A DNA stretch of 38,836 bases from JAOZTV01 sp965371805 (GTDB lineage: Bacteria; Acidobacteriota; Aminicenantia; UBA2199): positions 1 to 38,836 of the forward strand of contig CBDUZW010000051.1 of assembly GCA_965371805.1 (NCBI GenBank). Reading direction: 5' to 3'. A program made the translations under genes and the position numbers. This document shows, one piece after another, positions 31,691 through 38,836 of this stretch. The notes under the pieces were generated by a model that saw only the letters and a program-made list of their open reading frames with translations, ran no database searches and was not told where the DNA came from. The first letter of the stretch is position 1. The number at the start of each line of letters is the position of its first letter.

Positions 31691-34081
31691 TTAGAACATA
31701 AGAGGAATTGTGAACATATTTAATATCTCTCCTTCCCGATATTTTCTAAATTGCATCTCCTTAACGAAACCAATATTATCAATGATAATAATACTTTTTT
31801 TTGTTAAATCAAATTTGAATCTTATATATTTTATACTATTATAATCAAGTTCTGGTGTTTTTTCGAAAAAGAGGTTTAAGGGCAATTCATAAGATTGGAG
31901 TGTTAATTCAAATGAGTCGCCTATGAATAGATGATCAAATTTAGTCTTAGTTATTTTTGAAATAAAAGTTCTGGGAACTTTCATAAATTTGCTTAATGGT
32001 AAACTTACAGTTTTTCCATCAATTAAACCAATTTCAATTGTAAAATCAGTTTGTGCATTTCCTTTATCCTTTCCATATAATTTTGGAAATGCAACTCTTG
32101 CATCTGCCAGAGCAAAGGTGAGCAAAGAATCTTTATTAAGTACACTTTCCTCTCTATATTTGTCTGATAGATAGATAGAATAGCTTGGTTTTTTATTCTT
32201 TATTCTATCCCATCCAATATAAGAAACTTTATTTCCTTTATAACCATTCCTTCTCCTTTTTATATCTCCCTCTCTCCAATAAGTGAGTCCATTAGTTTTA
32301 ATTTCAATACCAGTTTTTGATCCAGTTAATAGGTCAACATCCTCTTCGTAATTGCATATAACATTATATGTGGAATCTTCAAAACGATTGATATAGAGGT
32401 CATCTGGGAGCCATTTTAATGCAATTTTATAGTCTTTAAAAAGTGAAATGTATGGTTTGTCTTCATATAAAGTGGCTCGAAAGAACGCTAACGCATAAAC
32501 TTTGGTTAGTTTTTGATGATCATTTCTTGATAATAGTGGTATTTTGTTTAAAAATATATTTAGTGGGAAATTATAATCAAATTTGCTTAAAGATGAATTA
32601 AACCGATTATGAGAAGATCGGTAGGAATATAAAATTGACTTGAAGTTATAATCGCTATTATCAAAAGAAATTTTATTAAATAGCTCTGATCCAAAGAGAC
32701 TGACAGCTTTCCCATCATGTGCTCCTTGAATCAATAAATAGCTTATGTTTTTTAAAGAAACTTTTGTATTAGATGGATGATAATTGTTTTTAGTTGGGGC
32801 GATCGCTATTAAGGATTTAATGTCAAAATTAAAATTAAACTTTATATTTGCATTATCTGGATAGTATTTTAATTTATTAAACATTGCAGCCAATGCAATT
32901 GCATTTCCTCCAGAAGAATGACCTATTAATCCAATATTAGACAAATCTACTTTTTCAAAAAAAGGATTATCTATTTTTTTATTCCATTTTTTCCATGTTT
33001 TCAGATGTTGAAGAATTATCCAGGCTCTGGCATCGTCTTCCTCTTTTAAATTTCCAGTCCATGAATGATTCAAAAAACTTTGATCTATTGAAACTGCAAT
33101 AAATCCTCTACTTGCTAATAACTCACCAAGATAATTAAAACCACTATTTGAAAAATTTTCCATTTTATGATTGCCGTGAACCATAAGTATTAAGGGTGAA
33201 GATTTTCTGCCCTGTGGATACCAAATATTGCCATTAATTGGAAACTGTGTCTCATCAAATCCCCAATATAATTTCCGTAATTTCATTCTGCTTTTATTGC
33301 CCTTTAAAAAAGCAGATGCATTAACTGTCTTTGTAACTAAAGACATACTTTCTTTAGAGTCATTTTTTTTACCCAATGGACTTTTATATGTCATTTTTAA
33401 GAAATTATATGATCCTTTTTTGTATGGGTTCTTTATCTCATCTTTGCTATTCCTAATATTTGGTTTGATAGAGAGTATGTGATCATTACTTCCTTTATCG
33501 ATAACAAAATCAATAATCAAATAATTCAAAAAAAGAATAGTGACAATTGAAAGAATTACAAATGCTTTTTTATACCAGGTTGAATATTTAAAACTTGGTG
33601 TAAATAAAAAAAAGATAGCACCGCTAAAAAGTGATTCAATGAAAACTATAATAAATCCTATAAAAAAAGCAATGAGTACCGGGAAGTTTAATGCTATCAT
33701 AAATATAGTTAAACAAAACATAATAATGAGACCTTTCCAATTTACAAATTTATGTAATATAAAAATAAATCTAAGTAATGCACTAAAAATAATTGCAAAT
33801 ATGAATATGGAAATAAGAGTTATTATAATTCCAATTGGTATATCAATTCCAATCCAGAAGCCTGGTCGTACAGTATAGCCAATAATAACAGCAAAGAATG
33901 AAAGGAAAATAGTAGCTCCGATAGCAGCACCTTTTCTGAATGGAAGGTCCGGGTATATTTTTCCCCACATATTTGTAAGGGAATTTATTATTTTTTTTAG
34001 AAACCTGTAGATTTTGAAAAATATACTACGTTTTTTGAAATCAAACTCATTTGTGTTTTCCATCGAATTTTTAAGACTCAT
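31691..34081 (-). CDS. Membrane-anchored alpha/beta hydrolase (796 aa)
   Basis: Four or five hydrophobic helices occupy residues about 52-195. An alpha/beta-hydrolase domain follows, with the oxyanion region 'LILMVHGNH' (298-305) and nucleophile Ser389 in GHSSG (387-391). The rest, about 400 residues, contains a conserved-looking cap and a beta-rich C-terminal part ending in 'YIRFKFDLTKKSIIIIDNIGF'. A His from 'SSHNRFN' could complete the triad. It would act outside the membrane on an ester or lipid substrate that I cannot name. GGAGG lies 9 bases before ATG 34081. It is much longer than stand-alone hydrolases of 250-350 residues. Confidence 0.75.
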   Translation of the reverse strand: MSLKNSMENTNEFDFKKRSIFFKIYRFLKKIINSLTNMWGKIYPDLPFRKGAAIGATIFLSFFAVIIGYTVRPGFWIGIDIPIGIIITLISIFIFAIIFSALLRFIFILHKFVNWKGLIIMFCLTIFMIALNFPVLIAFFIGFIIVFIESLFSGAIFFLFTPSFKYSTWYKKAFVILSIVTILFLNYLIIDFVIDKGSNDHILSIKPNIRNSKDEIKNPYKKGSYNFLKMTYKSPLGKKNDSKESMSLVTKTVNASAFLKGNKSRMKLRKLYWGFDETQFPINGNIWYPQGRKSSPLILMVHGNHKMENFSNSGFNYLGELLASRGFIAVSIDQSFLNHSWTGNLKEEDDARAWIILQHLKTWKKWNKKIDNPFFEKVDLSNIGLIGHSSGGNAIALAAMFNKLKYYPDNANIKFNFNFDIKSLIAIAPTKNNYHPSNTKVSLKNISYLLIQGAHDGKAVSLFGSELFNKISFDNSDYNFKSILYSYRSSHNRFNSSLSKFDYNFPLNIFLNKIPLLSRNDHQKLTKVYALAFFRATLYEDKPYISLFKDYKIALKWLPDDLYINRFEDSTYNVICNYEEDVDLLTGSKTGIEIKTNGLTYWREGDIKRRRNGYKGNKVSYIGWDRIKNKKPSYSIYLSDKYREESVLNKDSLLTFALADARVAFPKLYGKDKGNAQTDFTIEIGLIDGKTVSLPLSKFMKVPRTFISKITKTKFDHLFIGDSFELTLQSYELPLNLFFEKTPELDYNSIKYIRFKFDLTKKSIIIIDNIGFVKEMQFRKYREGEILNMFTIPLMF

Positions 34082-34141
34082 TAATAAAAACCTCCAGTAG
34101 AAATTTTTTCCATTTTGTTTAATAATTCTAGAAGAACCTAT

Positions 34142-34169
34142 ATTCTATCAAATTTTTTAAAAAAAACAA
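34142..34169 (-). promoter_or_regulatory. Probable promoter of the hydrolase gene
   Basis: On the reverse strand TTGTTT (34169-34164) and TAGAAT (34147-34142) are 16 bases apart, about 60 bases upstream of the hydrolase start. The -10 box is good and the -35 box is moderate. Confidence 0.4.
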
Positions 34170-34352
34170 ATATTTTTATTTAGAGATCCGTTATATTGAA
34201 GCATTTTGCTCTATATCAGCTTGGATTTTTAATCTTCTAATAATAATACAAAAAAAAATGGCAGTGTAGGTAATTTTTTCATCTTCTGAGAAAAGTTTTC
34301 AGTTTTTTTGACTGGGAATATTGTTAGAAGCCTGATATTAAAGGATCCTGTT
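34170..34352. other. Intergenic control region between divergent genes
   Basis: The whole gap between the hydrolase and the next gene is about 330 bases. This part holds a weak hairpin with CTGAGAAAA and TTTTCAG followed by seven T (about 34287-34309). No gene is convincing. It would be the place to look for binding sites of a sigma-54 activator, 60-150 bases upstream of the promoter at 34353-34368. Confidence 0.35.
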
Positions 34353-34368
34353 TTGGCATTGTTCTTGC
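34353..34368 (+). promoter_or_regulatory. Sigma-54-type -24/-12 promoter
   Basis: TTGGCATTGTTCTTGC matches the sigma-54 consensus TTGGCAC-N5-TTGC at all but one fixed base. The invariant GG (34355-34356) and GC (34367-34368) are separated by exactly ten bases. Transcription would begin near 34380, giving a short leader with AGGAGG at 34401-34406 before ATG 34413. Such promoters are silent without an AAA+ activator, so the two genes behind it are probably switched on by a specific signal. Confidence 0.65.
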
Positions 34369-34412
34369 CTCTATGATATTGAGTCAAATGAATTGGCTTT
34401 AGGAGGAACAAA

Positions 34413-34745
34413 ATGAAGGAACATACAAATTTTAATACCTTGTCAGGTCACAATAGTCCGGTAGCTGTACCAAATAAACATGGCAATGTTTTAACAAGGA
34501 ATAATCTAAAACTCAAAACCTGTATCAAAAAAGATGTACCGATTTATACATCAGATAGATTATTTGAATCTTCCATCGAGACTAATAATGGTTTAGATTC
34601 TTCTTTTTCTGATATCGGTCTTATAAATGTGAAGGAAAATCTAGATTTTATAAAAGAACAATCTACTCAACCTGAAGGTAGTAGATTGATGTCAGGAGCT
34701 CATCACACTCTATCACTTTCGAGAGTGATGGGATTATTTGGTTAA
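34413..34745 (+). CDS. Small protein of unknown function behind a sigma-54 promoter
   Basis: This 110-residue protein has a perfect AGGAGG site 6 bases before ATG 34413, so it should be translated well. I recognise no domain. It has no signal peptide or membrane span, and it is rich in Ser, Asn, Thr and Leu, with a single Cys (CIKKD). The C-terminus reads 'GAHHTLSLSRVMGLFG'. It looks largely disordered. It is 14 bases ahead of a second orphan gene and the two probably form one transcript. A hairpin-forming sequence (34712-34729) lies within its last codons. Confidence 0.6.
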   Translation: MKEHTNFNTLSGHNSPVAVPNKHGNVLTRNNLKLKTCIKKDVPIYTSDRLFESSIETNNGLDSSFSDIGLINVKENLDFIKEQSTQPEGSRLMSGAHHTLSLSRVMGLFG

Positions 34746-34759
34746 AAGGAAGACAGGTA

Positions 34760-35308
34760 ATGAATTCAGTGCAATCACAAAAAATACGATTCAATATGAA
34801 TGGGTTTTTGATAGAATTTGATGAAAGAAATTTTAAATGGACCTGGACTAAATGGGAGTATACATATTCAACTACAGGTGTGAAACGGGTGGTACGGCGT
34901 AAAGGCGGCTTGGAGTTTATGCAAATGTTTCGTTCTTTAGTGGGGGATGAAAGTGGCACTAAAGCTTTGTCTCAAATCCGTACGCAACAGGAAATGACAA
35001 GTGTATTGAAAAAAAATGGAATTGATTACATTTTTCTATATCAGGGAGAGATCTGTGAAGAAAATGAGTTTAAAACTGTGTCTGAAGCTGAAATATTTTA
35101 TCAGTTGAATTACTGTACTTCATGGAATCTTACGGACTACTGGTTTGCTTATGATTGTAGTATGGAATCCTGGGGTATGTTCGATGTCTATACAGGGAAA
35201 CTAGCATTCACACCCGATGAAGTAGAGAACAGGCTTAAACAAAATAATGACTCTAAACCATACCGGCACAAATCAATGTTAAATAAACCTGCTATGACTT
35301 TTCATTAA
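34760..35308 (+). CDS. Unknown protein, second gene of the sigma-54 unit
   Basis: The 182-residue protein belongs to no family I know. It has no signal peptide or membrane span. The first part is rich in Trp, Tyr and basic residues ('FKWTWTKWEYTYSTTGVKRVVRRKGG'). The middle has a helical Gln-rich segment. The second half contains 'NYCTSWNLTDYWFAYDCS' and 'MFDVYTGKLAFTPDEVENRL', which looks like a compact alpha/beta fold. It follows the small protein on the same strand and likely works with it. Confidence 0.6.
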   Translation: MNSVQSQKIRFNMNGFLIEFDERNFKWTWTKWEYTYSTTGVKRVVRRKGGLEFMQMFRSLVGDESGTKALSQIRTQQEMTSVLKKNGIDYIFLYQGEICEENEFKTVSEAEIFYQLNYCTSWNLTDYWFAYDCSMESWGMFDVYTGKLAFTPDEVENRLKQNNDSKPYRHKSMLNKPAMTFH

Positions 35309-35400
35309 TTTTTAATAAGCTATTGATAACATAAAATCTCTTATGCTAATTGAGGTATAAATTTCTTACTTATGGTAAAATATATAATAGGTGGTAAATT

Positions 35401-36420
35401 ATGAAAAAAATATTTATTGTTACTATTATTATTTTACTATTAACATTAAACAGTTTTGGTGAAAAGATTTATACTTTTACAGATATTAATAAACCAAATG
35501 CTATCAGTATTAATAAAAACAGCCTGTTTATTAGTGAAAATACCTCTTTGTCTATTTACTCTTTGACTAAATTCAAGCTTATAAAAAAATTTGGAAAAGA
35601 GGGTGAAGGGCCAATGGAATTTAAAAAAAACCATATGGGATTTGGTATTAAATTTACTCTTGATTCAAATAGGATATCTATAAATAGTGAAACAAAACTT
35701 TCATTTTTTAACCTCAATGGTAAGTTTATAGAAGAACACCGGGTAGTACCTCTAATGAATTTTATTCCTGCTGGTAAAAAATATATATCAAGGGGGCTAT
35801 CAAAATCTAAAGGTACATTTTCAAAAATCAGTATAAGCCTTTTTAATAGTAAGTTTAAAAAAGAAAAAGATCTTTTTATATCCAATATAGATTTCGGGAT
35901 GGGTGCAAAAATACCTACTCCAATGTATAATTATGATTATACATTTTATAAGGATAAAATATATGTTTCTACAGGTTCAGATGGAATCAGGATTGATGTA
36001 TTTGATATAAATGGAAAAAAAGAATTGAGTGTTATTAAAGATTTAGGAAAAAGGCCACTCTCCGGCAAGTATATCTCCAGTGTTAAAGGTCATTATAAAA
36101 CAGACCCAAGAACAAAGAATTTTTGGGAGTATTTTAAAAAAAATCTTTTATTTTTATCAAATTTTCCCGGGATCAGGAGCTTTAATCTTTATAATGACAA
36201 AATATATGTTCAAACCTATCTTGAAAAAGATGGAAAAACAGAATGGAACATTTTCAATTTAAAAGGTTCTGAGCTTGGCAGGATATGGCTTCCTTCAATT
36301 GAGGTTAATCCAATTGCAACTGCTCCCTATACTATTTTTAATGGTTTTCTTTACTGGATAACGGAAAATGATGAAGAAGAAGGATGGGATCTTAATAAAT
36401 ACAAAATTCCTCAACTCTGA
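35401..36420 (+). CDS. Exported six-bladed beta-propeller-like protein
   Basis: The 339-residue protein has a signal peptide (about 1-20, ending SFG). The mature part has regular four-stranded blades. An early 'FGKEGEGPMEF' matches the 'GKxGEGPGEF' signature of 6-bladed TolB/NHL-like propellers that are common in anaerobic Gram-negatives. Later strand pairs are 'RIDVFDINGKKE' and 'EWNIFNLKGSELGRIWLP'. A GGTGG site lies 6 bases before ATG 35401, and a possible -10 box TATAAT sits at 35383-35388 without a clear -35. Partner and ligand are unknown. Confidence 0.7.
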   Translation: MKKIFIVTIIILLLTLNSFGEKIYTFTDINKPNAISINKNSLFISENTSLSIYSLTKFKLIKKFGKEGEGPMEFKKNHMGFGIKFTLDSNRISINSETKLSFFNLNGKFIEEHRVVPLMNFIPAGKKYISRGLSKSKGTFSKISISLFNSKFKKEKDLFISNIDFGMGAKIPTPMYNYDYTFYKDKIYVSTGSDGIRIDVFDINGKKELSVIKDLGKRPLSGKYISSVKGHYKTDPRTKNFWEYFKKNLLFLSNFPGIRSFNLYNDKIYVQTYLEKDGKTEWNIFNLKGSELGRIWLPSIEVNPIATAPYTIFNGFLYWITENDEEEGWDLNKYKIPQL

Positions 36421-36424
36421 TATT

Positions 36425-36464
36425 TGAGCTAGTTGCAAAAATTCATTCTACTACAATTAGCTCA
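36425..36464 (+). terminator. Long-loop hairpin after the propeller gene
   Basis: TGAGCTAGTTG (36425-36435) pairs with CAATTAGCTCA (36454-36464) across an 18-base loop, with one G-U pair. It begins four bases after the stop codon. There is no T-run directly after it, so it may stabilise the 3' end more than terminate. Confidence 0.35.
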
Positions 36465-36525
36465 TCAAATCGACTGTTTTCTTTATATAATCTATCTGTT
36501 TATCCATTACTTTTATTGATTTTTC

Positions 36526-36554
36526 TTGACAATATTTTTTTCTTCACCTATTCT
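36526..36554 (+). promoter_or_regulatory. Sigma-70-type promoter of the K+ channel operon
   Basis: TTGACA (36526-36531), 17 bases, then TATTCT (36549-36554), about 47 bases upstream of the channel start at 36602. The -35 box is perfect. Confidence 0.6.
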
Positions 36555-36601
36555 CTAAGGTGATTAAAATACTTATTTGTATAATCTGGAAGAGCTGAAA
36601 A

Positions 36602-38080
36602 ATGAAATTTGAAAAAATACGAAGACGTGTATATCAACTCTTAGAGAAAGCACAGGTGGGAGATGTCGCAAGTCTTATAATTGATGTTTTTATTCTTTCT
36701 CTCATATTTTTTAATATACTTGCAATTATGTTCGAGACGGTTGACAGTATTCATCAGAAGTATAGTACTGAGTTTCATTTATTTGATCTGATTTCAGTAA
36801 TTATTTTTACTATTGAATATATTCTCAGGGTATGGGTTTCTGTTGAGGTGGATAATTCGTCAAAATTTTTTAAAAAAAGAATTAAATATGGCTTTTCATT
36901 TATGGCCATTGTTGATCTAATAGCAATACTACCTTTTTACCTTGCTTTCTTACCTATTGATATGCGTTTTTTGAGAACAATCAGATTGTTAAGAATCATC
37001 CGGATTTTTAAGATTGGTCATTATTCCAATTCACTGGGAACTTTAGGAAGGATATTCAAAAAAAAAAAAGCGGATCTTTTTATTGGTTTATTTATAACGC
37101 TTATTTTATTAGTTGTTTTTTCAAATATTATTTATTTTGTAGAAAAAAATGCTCAACCGGAAGTATTTTCAAATGTCTTTCAATCAATGTGGTGGGGGAT
37201 TATAACTATTACCAGTGTAGGATATGGAGATATGTACCCGATTACTACGATAGGAAAAATTATTGGGGGAATAATTTCATTTCTTGGGATTCTTATTGTA
37301 GCAATACCTATCGGTATTCTAGGAGCGGCTTATGTAGAGGATATGAACAATAAGCAAAGGGGGCGAATTCGTCTAATTCATGCAGAAGATCACGTAATTA
37401 TATGTGGTTATACTCAGATAGTCCATAAAATTGTAAAAGATCTTTTAGCTGAAAATATTGGAAAAAAAATCTTATTGATTACAAAAAAAGATAATCCTGA
37501 AATTCCTGGAGTTATATATATAAATGATGATTGGACTAATATAAATGTCCTGGAAAGAGTTAGTATCGGGGCAGCCTCCACCTGTCTGATCATAGCAGAG
37601 GGTACTGATGACTCCGGGAAAAATATAGATAATGATGTAATAGATATGAATACAATATTTACCCTCTATAAAATAAAACAAAATTATCCAAATATTCATA
37701 CTATAGTTGAGTTAATAAATCCCGATCGAATTGAAATGATAAAATCCAATCTTAAAGGTGATGAGATAATATTAAAAGAGATCATTGATGGTAATATGGT
37801 TGCAAATTGTGTAAAGTTCTCAAAAATATCAAATTTACTTTATGAAATTCTTAATCCTGAAGGTAAAATAATTAAAGAAACAACGATAGATTTGATTGGT
37901 CTTGAAGATTTATGTAAATATGAAGAAGTGATTCTATATGGAATTGAGAATGAAATTACTTTTCTTGGATTTATTAGAGGAGAAAATAATGTATCTCAAT
38001 TATCTCCAAGTAAAAACATTATTGTTAATAAATATGATAGATTAATTTATATATCAGAAAGGAATCTGCATTTAAAATGA
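36602..38080 (+). CDS. Voltage-gated K+ channel with one cytoplasmic RCK domain
   Basis: The 492-residue protein has six membrane spans. S4 carries a textbook voltage-sensor series: Arg122, 125, 128, 131, 134 and Lys137 at every third position. The pore has the K+ filter TSVGYGD (204-210). A cytoplasmic domain from about 255 is RCK/TrkA-N-like ('DHVIICGYTQIVHKIVKDLL'), but the dinucleotide-binding Gly motif is degenerate (GYTQIV), as in BK channels that sense ions and not NAD. A further C-terminal part follows ('DRLIYISERNLH'). The next gene encodes another RCK domain, overlapping by ATGA. Confidence 0.88.
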   Translation: MKFEKIRRRVYQLLEKAQVGDVASLIIDVFILSLIFFNILAIMFETVDSIHQKYSTEFHLFDLISVIIFTIEYILRVWVSVEVDNSSKFFKKRIKYGFSFMAIVDLIAILPFYLAFLPIDMRFLRTIRLLRIIRIFKIGHYSNSLGTLGRIFKKKKADLFIGLFITLILLVVFSNIIYFVEKNAQPEVFSNVFQSMWWGIITITSVGYGDMYPITTIGKIIGGIISFLGILIVAIPIGILGAAYVEDMNNKQRGRIRLIHAEDHVIICGYTQIVHKIVKDLLAENIGKKILLITKKDNPEIPGVIYINDDWTNINVLERVSIGAASTCLIIAEGTDDSGKNIDNDVIDMNTIFTLYKIKQNYPNIHTIVELINPDRIEMIKSNLKGDEIILKEIIDGNMVANCVKFSKISNLLYEILNPEGKIIKETTIDLIGLEDLCKYEEVILYGIENEITFLGFIRGENNVSQLSPSKNIIVNKYDRLIYISERNLHLK

Positions 38081-38751
38081 AAAAAAAGGGACATATTATA
38101 TTCTGTGGATTTACGTCAGCAGCAGAGGTTGCCATAGAAGAATTACATGATGAAATTGCAGAAAAAGGACTTATTATTTTAACTCAGAAAGCAGTACCTA
38201 AAATTGAGGGAGTTACTCATCTATCCATGGATTTTTTCAATATAGATAATTTAAGAAGTAGAAAAGTGGGACTTAATGATTGCTCTGTTTGTGTAATCTT
38301 TTCAGAATTCAAAAATGGTCAAAATCCAAGAATTGTTGATATGCACACTGTCCTGACTGTTTATAATATAAAAAAAGAAAATCCTGATATTCATATTGTT
38401 GCTGAAATAATAAATAGAGAAAATACTGCAATTATAAATGATCTTCAATGTGATGATATTATTTTTAAAGAAACTATCGATCTAAATTTAATTGTAAAAT
38501 GTATTTTACATCCTAACATTTCTCCAATTATTTATGATTTACTGACCTTTAAAGGGAAAAAGATTAAGGAGACTTCTTTAACAGAAATTGATTTACCTAT
38601 TGAAAATGTAGTTTTTAAGGATGTGCGTTTACACGGTTTAAAAAATGATGTCACATATCTTGGCTATATCTCAGGCAATGATAAGATAGTATTAAGCCCA
38701 GAAAATAATCATATAATTTTGCCGCATTTTCGACTTGTTTATATTGAATAG
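38077..38751 (+). CDS. Stand-alone RCK (TrkA-N/TrkA-C-like) domain protein paired with the channel
   Basis: The 224-residue soluble protein resembles the cytoplasmic half of the preceding channel throughout: 'HIIFCGFTSAAEVAIEEL', 'MDFFNIDNLRSRKVGLNDCSVCVIF', 'MHTVLTVYNIKKENPDIHIVAEIIN', 'FKETIDLNLIVKC' and 'FRLVYIE'. The Gly motif is again degenerate. Its ATG overlaps the channel stop (ATGA), so the products are made together. Eight RCK domains form a gating ring in K+ channels. Four from the channel and four from this protein would complete one, in the order RCK1-RCK2 seen in BK/Slo. Confidence 0.85.
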   Translation: MKKKGHIIFCGFTSAAEVAIEELHDEIAEKGLIILTQKAVPKIEGVTHLSMDFFNIDNLRSRKVGLNDCSVCVIFSEFKNGQNPRIVDMHTVLTVYNIKKENPDIHIVAEIINRENTAIINDLQCDDIIFKETIDLNLIVKCILHPNISPIIYDLLTFKGKKIKETSLTEIDLPIENVVFKDVRLHGLKNDVTYLGYISGNDKIVLSPENNHIILPHFRLVYIE

Positions 38752-38836
38752 GATGAAATTATTGATTTTTATGTTTATCTTTCACTAGTGTCCTATAAAA
38801 AATCTCTATAATGAAATAAAGTTCTTTGTTTACAAG
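38752..38836. other. Right end of window, possible mobile-element terminus
   Basis: The last 85 bases hold no gene. CACTAGTGTCCTATAAAAAA near 38783-38802 has the look of a terminal inverted repeat of an IS element (IS4/IS1634-like ends often read AGTGTCC followed by A/T). No transposase lies within the window, so this cannot be confirmed. Confidence 0.2.

Noticed and set aside
34287..34309. Hairpin plus T-run as a strong terminator before the sigma-54 unit
   Set aside because: The stem needs a bulge and a very small loop, and no forward-strand gene lies upstream for it to terminate.
1..38836. CRISPR array, rRNA or tRNA genes, prophage or complete insertion sequence
   Set aside because: I saw no regularly spaced repeats, RNA gene signatures, integrase or transposase anywhere in the window.

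Overview
Most of this window (about 3.77 kb to the right end) is a gene-dense, AT-rich stretch of a Gram-negative bacterium. It carries a complete Tol-Pal envelope system, an Mla-type lipid transporter, lipoproteins, signal peptidase I, OmpA-type and beta-barrel outer-membrane proteins, an MglA-type polarity GTPase and fermentative or anaerobic metabolism (butyrate kinase, a molybdopterin oxidoreductase with ferredoxin and DmsC-type subunits). The mix suggests an uncultivated low-GC anaerobe (a spirochaete-like or candidate-phylum lineage), but nothing here fixes the phylum.

The first ~3.6 kb looks different. It holds a cysteine-rich surface protein running off the left edge, a convergent 593-residue protein whose upstream DNA has an archaeal-style BRE/TATA pair, and a short Lrp-like helix-turn-helix ORF. 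Base composition there is visibly richer in G+C (I counted 50% in 181-240 against 23% in 6001-6060). This is either a DPANN-archaeon-like segment joined by misassembly or a transferred block; the change lies between about 3564 and 3773.

Region 3774-23950: a divergent START-domain protein, then about 20 same-strand, tightly packed genes: tolQ-tolR-tolA/tonB-like-tolB-pal-cpoB, ssb, an MglA-like GTPase, three exported proteins, a receiver-PATAN-roadblock-like regulator, mlaE-mlaF-mlaD plus a PqiC-like lipoprotein, methylmalonyl-CoA epimerase, an HD hydrolase, a PEP-synthase-like ATP-binding protein, signal peptidase I and GDP-mannose dehydratase. Together they mostly build and organise the cell envelope.

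Region 24056-31642: a lipoprotein/FHA gene and a divergent six-gene operon with a near-perfect sigma-70 promoter: leucine-dehydrogenase-like A, butyrate kinase, leucine-dehydrogenase-like B, molybdopterin oxidoreductase, four-cluster ferredoxin, DmsC-like anchor. Both dehydrogenase paralogues lack the catalytic lysine at position 80, and A has also lost Lys68 and Asp115. This is the best candidate for an undescribed system in the window.

Region 31691-38836: a reverse-strand membrane alpha/beta hydrolase; two orphan proteins behind a sigma-54-type (-24/-12) promoter; an exported beta-propeller; and a voltage-gated K+ channel whose second RCK domain is encoded by a separate overlapping gene, resembling a split BK/Slo channel. 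Several start codons were moved inward from the longest ORF because ribosome-binding sites or promoters overlap the longer version.
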